A DNA stretch of 64,000 nucleotides from Tubulanus polymorphus (GCF_964204645.1 NC_134025.1:13085001-13149000); one strand, 5' to 3'; positions 47,228 through 58,266 are shown, counted from the stretch's first letter. Numbers and translations are program-made. The notes: generated by a model from the sequence alone, not told the origin.

Positions 47228-50200
47228 TTGCGGTTATATAGTTTAAACGTCGGTGGATTAAAAACAAAGATAGACTCCTTGGATTTCAACAACTTTTGTA
47301 CACTCGCAGATATTATTGTATTAACAGAAACTAAAATTGATGAAACAGACGAATTATGGGTCAAAGAATATTTTGATACGCTTGGTTTCTATGTGGTAAT
47401 GAACAATAGATTTAAATTAGCTCTGAGAAAATCGGGGGGTATATTAATTGCCATAAGGAAAGATCTTAATAGCTATGTTAAAGTTCTACCAAAAACATCA
47501 AGCCATGTACTTTGGGTTGAACTGAATAAGTCGTACTTAGGTTGGGATAAAAACCTGACCTTGGGAGGTGTATACATACCACCGGTGTCGAGTAGTTACG
47601 GGAAAACTGAAATGTTTGACCAACTAGATACAGATATGATTAATTTAACGTCAGATAATAATACATTTATTTGTTTATGCGGCGACTTTAATGCATATAC
47701 TAAAGAGTTACCGGATTACGTTGTGCATGATGAAAATTTGATTAATATTCTAGCTATAAATGAGATATTCCATGAATCTGCTAATAGTCTAGCTGTAATG
47801 ATAAATGGTGGTTTTTTAAGCAGAAAAAATAAGGACAAATACGTGAATAACTGGGGTTATCGATTATTAGAGCTGTGTAAAAATCATAATATATTTGTAG
47901 CAAATGGAAGATTAGGAAAAGATCAGGGCGTTGGAGAATTTACTTGTGTAAAGGGCGTAAATCATCATGTTGTGGATTATATTTTAATGTCAGCTGAACT
48001 TTTCACGAAATGCTCTGATTTTAATGTTATGGACTTTGACCGTATACTGTCCGATGTTCATTGTGCTATTTATTGTACTCTAGCCTCAGATTGTAATATT
48101 GAAAGGAATGAGTTTCTACCACCCAGAGAGAAGGGCAAAATCCGGTGGTCAAAAGATAAAGAGGGTCTCTTTAGGAATGCTATTGACCAACAGAAATTAA
48201 GTCAGTTAAATCTTGATCTAAACGATAACAAAATAAATTGTGAAACTGCGAATAATATTTTAACGGAGACATTGATTGGAGCTTCCGAACGTACAATGGG
48301 TAGAAAAAAGATTGTTCCAAAAAATAATCGTAAAAAGCCGTTTTTATCTGACCCTGAAGTTTTAAAACACCGAAAATGTTATAGGCGAGCAAGAAAGAGC
48401 TGTAAAAGACACCCAACACCACAACGAAGAACACACATGAATTTGGCTTATAGGAAATACAATTTGGCTATTAAAAAAGCGAAACAAAAATACCTTTTGG
48501 ATCAAAATAACCTTTTGAAAAAACTGTCGAAAACCGATCCAAGAGCTTATTGGAAGTTTTTTTCTAAAGCCAAACAAAATGTTTGTAAAGCCTCCCTATC
48601 TGACCTTTTTCATCATTTTTCAAAACTAAATCAAATACCAACAGACGACGACGATGATAGTAATTATTTTGATGTAAATAACTTTATCGATGTTGACAAT
48701 GACGACGCCCTCAATCGAGTCATTACGGAATCGGAAATTTCTAAATGTATAAAGAAACTTAAGAATAACAAGGCACCTGGATGTGACGAGATACTGAACG
48801 AATTCCTTAAAACCTCTGAAGATATAATAATGCCCACTTTAGTCAATCTCTTTAATAAGGTCCTGGAAACTGGGATTATCCCTGAGAACTGGACAATTGG
48901 TAAAGTTACACCTATTTTTAAGAACAAAGGCGAGCCACGTGATCCGGACAATTATCGGGGAATCACATTACTGAGTTGTATTAGTAAGTTATTCACAAGT
49001 ATATTAAACGATCGTCTCCATGAATTTCTTGAATCAAATGAACTCCTGAATAGAAATCAAGCCGGATTTCGAAAAAATCATAGCATTTTGGATCACATTT
49101 TCACCCTTCACTCAGTAATTGACACCCTTTTTAGTAAGAAGCGAAAGCTCTATTGTATTTTTGTTGACTACCAAAAGGCATTTGATACAATATGGCGAAA
49201 GGCACTGTGGCACAAACTTATCTCAACAGGTATCACCGGAAATATCCTAAACGTAATTCATAATATGTATAAACATATCAAATCCATGGTTCATGTGCAG
49301 GGTCAATCCTCAGGTTGTTTTCTTAGTAACATAGGATTGAGACAAGGGGAAAATTTATCGCCAGTGCTTTTTTCTATATTTGTCAATGACCTTGAGGCTT
49401 CATTAATTGAAAGTGGTTGTCAAGGGATTTCATCTCCCTTCGAAAACGAAGATCTATGGGTTCAGCTACTAGTTCTGCTGTACGCAGATGATACGATCTT
49501 ATTGGCCGATAGTGCAAGTGCACTTCAGAAAAACCTCGATATGTTGGTCGCTTATTGTAAAAGGTGGAAATTAGTAATCAATATTAGTAAAACTAAAGCC
49601 ATTGTATTCGAAAAAAGGAAGCCTATTAGACAACCCGTATTTAATATCGATGGAGTATTAATCGAAACTGTATCTGAATTTAAATATTTAGGTGTGCTTT
49701 TTAATTATACAGGAAACTTTGCAAAATGTAAAAAGCTGATTTGTGAACACGCAAAGAAGGCGCTTATATTTGTTCTTAAGAAAGTTCAACATTTTCTCTT
49801 GACTTTGATACTGCTTTCCAAGTCTTTGACGCAATGGTTGGATCGATTTTAACATTTGGTTGTGAGGTGTGGGGCTTTGGAAATTTTGATGTTATTGAAA
49901 AAATTCATTTAACATTTTGTAAATATCTGCTAAGCCTCAAGAGGTCAACACCAAATTTGATGATATACGGTGAGACAGGAAGGTTTCCATTTGAAATTCG
50001 TATCAAAGTTCGTATGGTAAAATTTTGGGGACACTTGATCCTGCATGAAGAGACATACTCTGGTAAAATGTACCGCATTCTTTATAATAGTCATTTAAAT
50101 GGTTCGCAAAGTAAATGGATATCCTGTATCGAATCAATCTTACAGAATTGTGGTCTTGGTAATATATGGTTGGAACAAACTTTTCCGAATATTCCCTACC

Positions 50201-50643
50201 TTGGGGAACTCGTAAAACTTAGATTAGAAGATCAATTTAAACAGACATGGCATGGATCGATGGTACTATCCTCTAAATTAGATACGTATAGAATATTTAA
50301 AACTGATTGGGGACAAGAAAAATATCTTTCATCACTACCACGAAGTTTAAGAATCTCACTATGTAGATTTAGATGTTCCAACCATAAATTACCAATAGAG
50401 ACTGGTAGATATGAAAACAAACCACGGAACGAACGAGTTTGTAATAAATGTAACGAGAATACTATTGGGGACGAATATCATTTCATACTGAAGTGCGAAT
50501 TTTTCAACGCTTTTAGAATTTTGTATATACCTAACAGATATAGAATTGGCGCAAATCATTATAAATTCAAGCAATTGCTCAGTAATGAAAACCTGTATTA
50601 CAGTCTATCTAAATACATTACGACTGCTACACGGTTGTTATAG
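47228..50643 (+). CDS. LINE ORF2: endonuclease-reverse transcriptase (one frameshift)
   Basis: APE endonuclease at the N-terminus (SLNVGG, LTETKID with catalytic Glu, GGVYIPP, CGDFNAYT, LSDVHCAI). RT motifs: FVDYQKAFDTI (motif A, about codon 645), GLRQGENLSP (motif B), LLYADDTILLA (motif C, about codon 750), EFKYLGVLF (thumb). The C-terminal C-x2-C-x12-H-x4-C motif (CNKCNEN...HFILKC) lies near 50440-50495. The frame shifts once at a T/C run near 49793-49805: the first part stops at 49852, and the second runs 49834-50643. The open frame begins right after the ORF1 TAG and has no ATG until about 47399, inside the endonuclease domain; the listed start is a TTG. About 1,138 codons in total. Confidence 0.9.
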
Positions 50644-50803
50644 CTAGGGCTATTAATATGTATAAATTTGCCAGCTTTTATATTTATACTATTCATACTA
50701 TTTTGTTATGCTCGGAAAAATTGTATATCTTTTTTGGAGCAATAAACTAAAACTAAACTTCGCTAGTCGTAAACTATAAGATAATAAACCCATGTGGCCT
50801 AGC
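50644..50803 (+). other. LINE 3' UTR and junction
   Basis: The 3' UTR ends in AATAAACTAAAACTAAAC at about 50741-50758, likely the element's 3' tail. The next bases begin the unrelated RT remnant. A target duplication could not be identified because the 5' end is unknown. Confidence 0.55.
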
Positions 50804-50942
50804 ATGGAAATTAATTCAGTCCGATGTGGAGAAACAACAGGGAAACCATTTAAAACCAACATTGGAGTACCGCAAGGAGATTGCCGCAGTCCCATGATAT
50901 TCATCTAGTATCTGGCACGTAGCCTTCAACAACAAGAACAGT
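50804..50942 (+). pseudogene. Second-family RT remnant, piece 1
   Basis: Codons include RCGETTGKPFKTNIGVPQGD, the B-motif region (GVPQGD) of a non-LTR reverse transcriptase distinct from the LINE at 45827. One stop follows MIFI. It ends at the foldback MITE and resumes at 51183. Confidence 0.8.
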
Positions 50943-51176
50943 AGTATATAGGAATAAGTTGGTTCAGATCAAAGGTCGAGAGGTCGAGTGAGTAGAAAAA
51001 TAAATTCTCGCACGCTCGAATATATTTTTCTACTCACTCGCCCTCTCAACCTTTAACCTGAATCAACTTTTAACCTGAACCAAGTTGGTTCAGGTTAAAG
51101 GTTGAGAGGGCGAGTTTATTTTTCTACTCACTCGACCTCTCGACCTTTGATCTGAACCAACTTATTCCTATATACT
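50943..51176. mobile_element. Foldback MITE, 234 bp, duplication AACAGT
   Basis: About 62-bp near-perfect terminal inverted repeats (AGTATATAGGAATAAGTTGG at the left end) plus a second, inner inverted repeat around AACCAAGTTGGTT, so nearly the whole element folds into hairpins. Flanked by AACAGT at 50937-50942 and 51177-51182. No ORF. Confidence 0.88.
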
Positions 51177-51182
51177 AACAGT

Positions 51183-51334
51183 CGCATCTCCACGGTCATG
51201 CATACCCCACTATGGACAATTTACCATCATCAAGGCATCTCCAGGACCACACATAGTAAAGATCCAAAGCAGGCCATTACGCCACAGTATGCAGATGATA
51301 TCAACTGGCTAGTAACGGGAGCATACAACGTTGT
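51183..51334 (+). pseudogene. Second-family RT remnant, piece 2 (YADD box)
   Basis: ITPQYADDINWLVTGAYNVV carries the catalytic YADD motif. Interrupted at GTTGT by the BEL/Pao element and resumed, in the same frame, at 57603. A frameshift separates it from piece 1. Confidence 0.82.
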
Positions 51335-51548
51335 TGTAGAAAACTCTGCGACGATCGGGCCCTTAAACGGGCACACCAAAGACCAATAACACACACACAC
51401 GTATATCGCAGATACAAATGACATAGAATTTATTCCCAATACTGTATTTATATAAGGTACAAATAATGTGAGTAATAAACCGTGAACTAACTCGCCCATA
51501 AACCGTAACCACAGGATATACAGATAAGCTTGCTTACAATATTCAACA
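51335..51548 (-). repeat. BEL/Pao 3' LTR
   Basis: Starts TGTAGAAAACTC and ends ATTCAACA on the plus strand (TG...CA). Next to it is the purine-rich tract at 51549-51561 (minus strand GCGGCGGGAGAAA). Confidence 0.93.
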
Positions 51549-51561
51549 TTTCTCCCGCCGC
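51549..51561 (-). other. Polypurine tract
   Basis: Minus-strand GCGGCGGGAGAAA abuts the TG of the 3' LTR, the expected place for plus-strand DNA priming. Confidence 0.8.
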
Positions 51562-51619
51562 AAAATATATAAATCTCAAATTTGATATAACAATTTCATT
51601 TTCTTACATCATTCAAGTT

Positions 51620-51835
51620 TACCTCAAACAAAAACTACAACTAAAATTAAACTAAAATAGACAACTTTGTTAATTTAATGAATTTTTATTCAATTCTAGT
51701 TAAATTCTAGTTAAAGTTAGTTGTAACTATCTTAAACTAGAATTCAACTAGAATTGACTAAAAATACACTAAATCAACTGGCTTGTTAATCTTTTTTATT
51801 TTTTAGTCAGTTCTAGTTTACGAAGGAGTCAGAGG
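51620..51835. repeat. AT-rich foldback insert near the BEL/Pao 3' end
   Basis: Repeated AATTCTAGTTAA and its complement TTAAACTAGAATTC form an imperfect palindrome centred near 51725. The integrase frame stops at its edge, so this looks like a MITE that replaced or interrupted the pol 3' end. Confidence 0.55.
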
Positions 51836-52449
51836 TTCCGGGTCGCGTACATCATCAGATATATACGTAATTGGACGGTCATTTAATCGACCTTCAATCT
51901 GCGTAACTAAAGTATGCAACTCATCAAATGTCACGGAGGTTCTACCTAGCACCTAAAAATTGATGATTTCACCAAAGCTACTAATCGTTCATAAAATCCG
52001 CCGTACCACGGCGCACGTTTTGGAATGAATTTCCAAATAATCCCTTGTTGGGATGAATATGTCGAAAACTCTACTGCAGAAAAAATGTGGATCAGAATAT
52101 CATTAGCACAAGTGAACGTAGATGCATTATCAGAAATGAGCTGTCTAGGTACGGACCTACGTGACACAAATCTCTGCTAATATGAATTGTTCTGTAGTAA
52201 GATCTGACACAAGCTCCAAATGAACTGCACGGCTCACCGCGCATGTAAACAAACAAACGTGTGTTTTCACATAATCTCCACTTTTCGATCTTACGAACAA
52301 AGGCCCCAGATAATCCACGCCTGTGAAATGAAAGCATGGTACTTCTGTGATTCGAGATATAGGCAAGGGTGGAGGATCTGGGAGCCTGTAAGGTTTACAT
52401 GATAATTTGCGACATTTGCGACATACAACACATTTTCTAAGTATGTTCT
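51836..52449 (-). pseudogene. BEL/Pao integrase core and C-terminal segment (truncated)
   Basis: CRKCRKLSCKPYRLPDPPPL leads to FTGVDYLGPLFV (first Asp), LISDNASTFTCAND (second Asp) and WYGGFYERLVALVK (catalytic Glu), then TFDELHTLVTQIEGRLNDRP of the DUF5641-type tail, which ends abruptly at PEPLTPS near 51836. Two frames are used; a frameshift lies near 52160. Confidence 0.9.
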
Positions 52450-53793
52450 TTACAAGTTGTCGAATCTGCGGAATCCAATAGACCTGAGTTTTGCGATAGT
52501 AGAATTAACTCCAGAATGGAAGTTGTAACAATGCTCTCTGTACACTATCAAACGAGTAAGGTAATGATATTTTGGGAGTAATATTGGAGTCTTAGCAGAA
52601 TCGATAATAGGAGCATTTTGCAATCTTCCTCTACATCTTATCAAATTATCGTTACCTATATATAATTGTAATTGAATGACAATGGCCAAGCAAGAACCTT
52701 TGTTACCCTGAACCTTCGTCAATTGTTCGCGTACCTTTGGAAAGTCAGAATCTTGAATGAATTTTATCAACCAATATTCTGCGGAATGCATTTCTTCCGC
52801 TGTAATTCTACCGTGAAGCCTCGGGGTAACTCCGGCTCTGCAATTGTTGATGAATCGAAACACCAGTGAAGACAGTCGTAACAAACTAACAATAGAAGAA
52901 AAACAATTATAATCAACAAACGGTAACGGTGCATCGAAAACATCGGCATCAGAATCAGTGGACATAACATGGATTTCAGAATCATCAATGGCCATCGAAA
53001 GGTACTCCGGCCTAACATTACTAATAAGCCAGTCTGGACCATGGAACCAGAATTGATACAACTCACGTAGTTTAGAACAATCAACACCTCGAGTGAGCAA
53101 ATCAGCAGGATTTTCATCAGACCTACAATAATACCAGCGTGTACTCTCAACCAAAGATCTTATTTCATACACTTTATTCCTAATGAATTCACTTAATTTC
53201 TTTTTAGACTTAAGCCATGATAACACGATCTGGCTGTCTGTGTACATATATACATCGATATTTCGAGCATTTGCCTTTAAAGCGGTAGAAATATAATCAG
53301 TCAACCTTGACGCTATCAATGCTGCAATTAATTCTAACCTTGGAATAGTAGTTTCTTTGTTAGGAGCTACCCGTGATTTAGAGGAAATCAAGATACATTC
53401 ATCACCACACTTCAAATATGAAACAGCCCCATACGCAGATATACTGGCATCAGCAAACGTATGTAATTCTAGCTGTGCATTTTGATCACGACCGGCAAAG
53501 TAACATCGAGGTAACGAGATTTCTGGAAGATTGCTTAGATCACCAGCTATTTCTCTCCACCGAGAACACAAAACTTCTGGCAGGGGATCGTCCCAGTCGT
53601 AAGAATCCTTCCAAAGACTCTGAACAAAGACCTTTATTTTAACAGTTACTGGGGTGAACAACCCTAATGGATCATAGATCTTACTCATGTCTCTCGTTAC
53701 TGTGCGTTTCGTGATAGGTGTACCGGGTTCTAGAGTATTTATGGATCTAGATTTCAATGATAGACAATCGCATTCGGTATCCCAAGTAACACC
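52450..53793 (-). pseudogene. BEL/Pao connection, RNase H and integrase zinc domain
   Basis: YDPLGLFTPVTVKIKVFVQ is the Pao connection motif. RNase H: LHTFADASISAYGAV, IPRLELIAALIASRL and MYTDSQIVLSWL supply the acidic residues. The integrase H2C2-type zinc region follows (HYLTRLIVYREHC...FHSG). A one-base frameshift near 52490 separates it from the integrase core. Confidence 0.92.
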
Positions 53794-54567
53794 TTAAATG
53801 TCTACAGTTAATGACTTCTCTAAGACGCCATCACTTCGAGCGTGTTCCCTCAATACAGAACAGTTCGAAGACCAGGAACGTAAATTGAAATGACCTTCAG
53901 CGAGCACATCTCGCGATCGTGAATAATATTCCAAGGCCTGTTCCTCATAATCTACGGAGGAAACTACATTATCCATGTAAATGTTGTGTATCAAATCGTT
54001 GGTAACAGAATTCAAATTATTCTGTAAATGGAACAAAACTGTACTGTTTAAAATGAAAGGCGAGCATGTCGCACCAAACAAAACCCGTTTAAAACGGTAT
54101 ACCTTCAAGGGTGAATTTGGATCGGTTGGATCTTTAGGCCATAAAAATCTAGTCACGTCACGATCCCGAGGGTGTAACCCAATCTGTAGAAATGCTTTTT
54201 CTATATCAGCAATTAGACCTATTTCACCGAAGCGAAATCTCATGAGTATTTGAATTATTTCATTGAACAACGAAGGGCCGCTATTCAAACAGTCATTTAA
54301 ACTAGGATTATCGCCCTACACTAAAACTACAGTCGAATACGATACGCACAGGCGTCGTCACTGACTGTTTGAATACTGGGTGATGAGCGAAGTAGTGTTT
54401 AACATTAGAATTATCTAATTCAGATTCGGAAACCTTTTCGATGAAATTCTTGAAAGCTGATCAACAATGATGTCCGAATACTTTCCCAACATCTCAGGAG
54501 ATTTCCTTAATCTATCAATAGTTGAATGCGTTCTATTCACTATCACGTCAAAATTTGACGGCAGAAC
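53794..54567 (-). pseudogene. BEL/Pao reverse transcriptase domain
   Basis: RTHSTIDRLRKSPEMLGKYS leads into HHPVFK, then GEIGLIADIEKAFLQIGL (motif A, catalytic Asp), VLFGATCSPFIL (motif B) and IHNIYMDNVVSS (motif C). Motif C reads YMDN rather than YVDD; YVDN-type motifs occur in this superfamily. A frameshift lies near 54300-54440 and an in-frame TAA at 53794-53796. Confidence 0.9.
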
Positions 54568-54571
54568 TGGA

Positions 54572-55244
54572 CGTATCGGCCCCACTCCGCGCGGTGGCGC
54601 CACCCCGCGGGATTTACGCGAAGCAGCAGAACACAAACACGGCCATTCTCTCAATTTTCAATGATAGAAATCGTGTGTGTATTTCAATTATTTCGGCTGT
54701 TAGGGTTTTAAGGCACAATATAAGTTGATGATGTGATATGGCGATGTTAATTAATGATAATTCCGCAGTGAAGCTAGTGACGAACGGTGCCGATTGAGTG
54801 TACAGCTGCCAAAAACACTGAAATGTGCGTAGTTGCGTAACTATTTGCAGTGAATTGCAGACGAAACATGAAGCCTTAACGGCCGTTTAAAAAAAAATTA
54901 TACCAATCGCAATTGTAAAATAAAAATGAGATAGAACCTAAGTTAAAATTCTGGCCATTTCTAAAATGTTATTGATTATTATTACTAATTTTTAGTCAGT
55001 GCGGAACGTTTAGTTTTCCAAGAATAATGAGGGGTGGTAGGTAGTCATGCAATTCAAGTCATCATTTATTACACGTTACTTCCGTGTTGTTGAAAATCTC
55101 GCGAGTCCTGGACTAAACCCCAATGAACAATGTGATCTGTGTGCTGGCCACCAAAATGCACACAGATCACACTACACTACCCATTACACACTCCAGTACC
55201 CACAGCTTTCATATATCCATCCAAATATTTAGTGGCTTTCTTCC
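54572..55244. mobile_element. Unclassified 673-bp insertion inside BEL/Pao pol
   Basis: BEL coding resemblance stops at ENHP and resumes at VLPSNFDV across this block, with TGGA at both edges (54568-54571 and 55245-55248). Contains a perfect palindrome GGTGGCGCCACC (54591-54602) and a 13-bp perfect hairpin (GTGATCTGTGTGC and its complement, 55132-55168). No terminal inverted repeats and no recognisable ORF. Confidence 0.6.
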
Positions 55245-56714
55245 TGGATGATTTTCACGCCATGGCAATTTAGCGTAGTATGTATTGTCATGCTTTTCAA
55301 TATAATTCGTGCAATAATATGTAACAAATTCTTTATCATTATCAAACGATGAATTTGGCATAATCCCAATGTTCTCCAATGGCCAAAAATCACCAACTGA
55401 TTCCGGCGTTTTTCCTGCGCTTGTTAATACACTCATTACAGCTACAGGACGATCAGCAAAAATACCTACCGGACCACAAACCAAATAGCCCAATTTCGAA
55501 CTAATTGCTACAGGACCAACAGACGATTTAACAATATGACCAGTCACAAATTCATAATAAAAATCCGACCCGATTAACACCTGAACATTAATCTTGTCAG
55601 AATTTACAGTGTCCGCAAACTGCAGCGATTTAAATTCTGGAATATCTCTGAATGCAGTATTCACCGATATAGGCTGAGTAATTTCGGGTACTACTAACGC
55701 TTTGACAACTACACAGCTATCATTGCAACGGACATTCAATGTAACCAAATCCAAATGATGTACACTACGTTTATCAGATCCAAACACAGACATGCTTACT
55801 GTCTCTTTCCTAGTGATTGGAAGCCCTAAATCTTTGGCTAATTGAGACGTAATAAACGTCCGTTGCGCCCCATCGTCAAAAAACAAATTAGCAATGATTG
55901 TTTTATCAGTACCGGAAACTTCCGTCACCGCAGTTTTTAACATAACAGTATCTAATAACTTAGCATTAGTGGTTACAGCTGTGGTTTCAAATTCTATCAA
56001 GGATATATTTTGGTTTGATTGACAGGTTCCACTTTCAACCACTGAATTAGCTTGAGTTGCTGAATTAGATACGATTAATCTTCTTTGCTTAACTCTACCC
56101 TGTTCACTAAAGCTAATGTCAGCCTGATTTCCGGTAACAGGCTCCATGCGGGATACGGCAAAACACAAACTACTGTGGTGTCGTTTTTTGCAAAACTTAC
56201 ATAAAACTTCTGACCGACAATTACTCACTCTATGCTTTCCAAGGCAATTAAAACATAAGCCTGCCTTCTGAACGATGTCCTTTCTCTTTCTAACGTCGGT
56301 AACATAAAAACAATCTGATGGCAAATGAGATTTACAACAGTACACACAGTATCGAGTAACATTCCTGACGGGTTTCGAATTAACAGATTGTTTTGAATTG
56401 ATATTTAAATGCAACGATTGAATGGGCGCGTTCGTTTCTGGTGACATGCATGATTCCTTTAATTGAATTTGAACAAGTAAAGCTTCTCTGAGCTCAGATA
56501 AACACCAATCACTATCAGGCTTATTACACATAATTGCCATAGACATTTTAACATCGTAAGGTAACCTGTCCAACATAGCTGGAACAAGCATCACGCCGTA
56601 GGATTCAGTAGAAATACCAATTGAACCGAGATGTCGAATATACGTTTCAGAACTATCATAAAAACGCCTTAATGACGAAACTTCAGCTGTTGGCGGATTC
56701 AATTCAGTTAAAGC
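55245..56714 (-). pseudogene. BEL/Pao gag zinc knuckles and aspartic protease (DUF1758-like)
   Basis: Continues the gag frame after the TAG. Three Cys clusters (CVYC...DC, CFNCLGKHRVSNC, CKFCKKRHHSSLC) are gag zinc knuckles. LFFDDGAQRTFIT is the protease active-site region, with DDG where DSG or DTG is usual, and VLIGSDFYYEFVTG is the second conserved strand. Interrupted near 55245 by an unrelated 673-bp insert; RT coding resumes near 54567. Confidence 0.92.
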
Positions 56715-56717
56715 CTA

Positions 56718-57347
56718 CAAATATGCTTTTGACCAACGGTGCGTCTGACCAAAACGATTTTGTAATAATTCAACGGCACTATCATAGTTTTGTGAAGTCA
56801 TAGGAAGACCGTCAATACAACTTCTAGCGTCACCACTAATTTGACCGAGCAAATAACTATATTTCTCAATGATAGAAAACGCTGAATTATTATGCACTGT
56901 TGATTCAAACAACCCCCAAAAGGTAGACCATTCAAGCAGATTCCCAGTAAACGTGGGCAATTTAAGCGTCGGAATTGTGGATTTCCAAAATCCTTCAGTT
57001 CTAACTTTAGTAGCGGTTAACGTCGTATTTTTCAAATATTGTTCATAAAACAACTTACGATCAGTGGCATTCGAAATGGCCTCTTCCGCTTCATTCGAAA
57101 CTTGCATGTAGACGCTGTCATCTTTTATCATCACCAACATTTCTTCATTTATGTGAGTCAGAAGCGTGATCTTGCTCTCGAGTCGCTGCACCAATCGTTC
57201 GAGTTTCGCGATGTCCGGCGCCTGAGTTGTTCTTGAGTTGACCACCGAATCTGCGTCATTCAAAATCATCGTGACTTGTCCCCGCTGGGCTGTCCTCTTC
57301 CGCACAAGGCCTTTGTAGCCTTCGCTTTGCCGTCCGTCTTCTGCCAT
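56718..57347 (-). pseudogene. BEL/Pao gag, first part (DUF1759-like)
   Basis: ATG at 57345-57347, 38 nt inside the 5' LTR. A coiled-coil-like segment (LERLVQRLESKITLLTHINE) precedes TLKLPTFTGNLLEWSTFW, the characteristic LP-x-F-x-G-x2-x-EW-x2-F motif of DUF1759. Ends at an in-frame TAG (56715-56717), after which the same frame continues, so the stop is most simply a nonsense mutation in gag. Confidence 0.9.
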
Positions 57348-57363
57348 CACGTACTTCCAGGCC

Positions 57364-57381
57364 CGAGGGCTCGAGGGACCA
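57364..57381 (-). other. Candidate primer-binding site
   Basis: Minus-strand TGGTCCCTCGAG begins four bases after the 5' LTR, starting with the TGG complementary to tRNA CCA ends. The matching tRNA was not identified. Confidence 0.4.
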
Positions 57382-57385
57382 AAAA

Positions 57386-57597
57386 TATAGAAAACTCTGC
57401 GACGATCGGGCCCTTAAACGGGCGCACCAAAGACCAATAACACACACACGTATATCGCAGATACAAATGACATAGAATTTATTCCCAATACTGTATTTAT
57501 ATAAGGTACAAATAATGTGAGTAATAAACCGTGAACTAACTCGCCCATAAACCGTAACAACAGGATATACAGATAAGCTTGCTTACAATATTCAACA
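57386..57597 (-). repeat. BEL/Pao 5' LTR
   Basis: Same sequence as the 3' LTR with about four differences; the inner terminus reads TATAG instead of TGTAG. The high LTR identity shows insertion much later than the RT remnant it split. Confidence 0.93.
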
Positions 57598-57602
57598 GTT
57601 GT

Positions 57603-57932
57603 ACAAAACATCAAAGATACTGTACCAACCAAACTAAATGATAGAAATCTAGAATACTCCCACCATGGACGTGTAGATTTATCTTCTAGTCATCTTCTTT
57701 ATTTTATATTTTATACGTCCATCCTCCAACCAAGACAAAATGAGGAATACACGGTGTCACATCAAGCCAACAAAGACAGGAAAAACTGTCAATATTTGGG
57801 CAGCAAATTAGACATGGAGCAAGCTCGCCCAGCGTAAACAACGTGCTATCACTGCAATGAACACCTTCAGCGACATGGGACAAGTAATCGTATCCCAATC
57901 AAAACAAAGCTGCGCTTGTTCTCAGTCTATAT
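57603..57932 (+). pseudogene. Second-family RT remnant, piece 3
   Basis: Continues the YADD piece in frame: TVPTKLNDRNLEYSHHGRVD, then YLGSKLDMEQARPA (the W-x-KLLGS-x-LD-type motif after the palm). Interrupted at ATAAAGCA by a MITE. Confidence 0.8.
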
Positions 57933-57940
57933 ATAAAGCA

Positions 57941-58266
57941 CATCTTCACCCGTCAAGGGATTCGAACCCACTACGCTAAAGCTGTTCGCCGAACCCCTTG
58001 ACCTCACGAGTCGTTGGAGTCGTTACTAGCCGACCAGAATCCGGTCGTACCAATCACAGCGCTTGTAACAAACGACTTTAGGCTTCTATTGGTTTTCCCG
58101 TTAAATAGACCAATCAGCGAACGTTTTACTGAACAAGGAAGTATTTCGCAAATCGATATATGACGTCATGCGCAACAGCGCCAGTAATTAAATCACGCTT
58201 CGTGAGGCCAGGGGGCTGGTGGAAACGAGTTCGGGAGTCATACCTGACCCCTGGCAAGCGAGGATG
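57941..58266. mobile_element. hAT-like MITE, 326 bp, 8-bp duplication ATAAAGCA
   Basis: Flanked by ATAAAGCA at 57933-57940 and 58267-58274. Ends CATCTTCACCCGTCAAGGG and, reverse-complemented, CATCCTCGCTTGCCAGGGG, an imperfect inverted repeat starting CA as in hAT elements. Just inside the left end the minus strand reads GGGTTCGAATCCC, a perfect pol III B-box word. No ORF. Confidence 0.8.

Larger units (their letters stand above)
45827..50758 (+). mobile_element. Two-ORF APE-type non-LTR retrotransposon (LINE), nearly intact
   Basis: ORF1 (nucleic-acid-binding, coiled coil plus RRM) and ORF2 (endonuclease, reverse transcriptase, C-terminal zinc motif) are followed by about 115 bp of 3' UTR ending in AATAAACTAAAACTAAAC. 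The 5' end is not defined; sequence from about 45500 may be its 5' UTR. Transposes by target-primed reverse transcription (family knowledge). It lies immediately 5' of a different RT remnant. Only one base-level frameshift interrupts ORF2, so this is a young copy. Confidence 0.92.
51335..57597 (-). mobile_element. BEL/Pao LTR retrotransposon, 6.3 kb, 5-bp duplication GTTGT
   Basis: Two LTRs of 214 and 212 bp that are nearly identical (a few substitutions plus one CA unit) flank gag, aspartic protease, RT, RNase H and integrase on the minus strand. GTTGT flanks the element at 51330-51334 and 57598-57602. The domain order PR-RT-RH-IN with DUF1759 and DUF1758-type segments is diagnostic of BEL/Pao. 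Coding is broken by stops and frameshifts and by two insertions (54572-55244 and about 51620-51835), so this copy is defective. No envelope-like ORF is seen. Confidence 0.95.

Noticed and set aside
56715-56717. Programmed readthrough stop in BEL gag
   Set aside because: The TAG falls within the conserved gag domain rather than at a gag-pol boundary, so a nonsense mutation is simpler.
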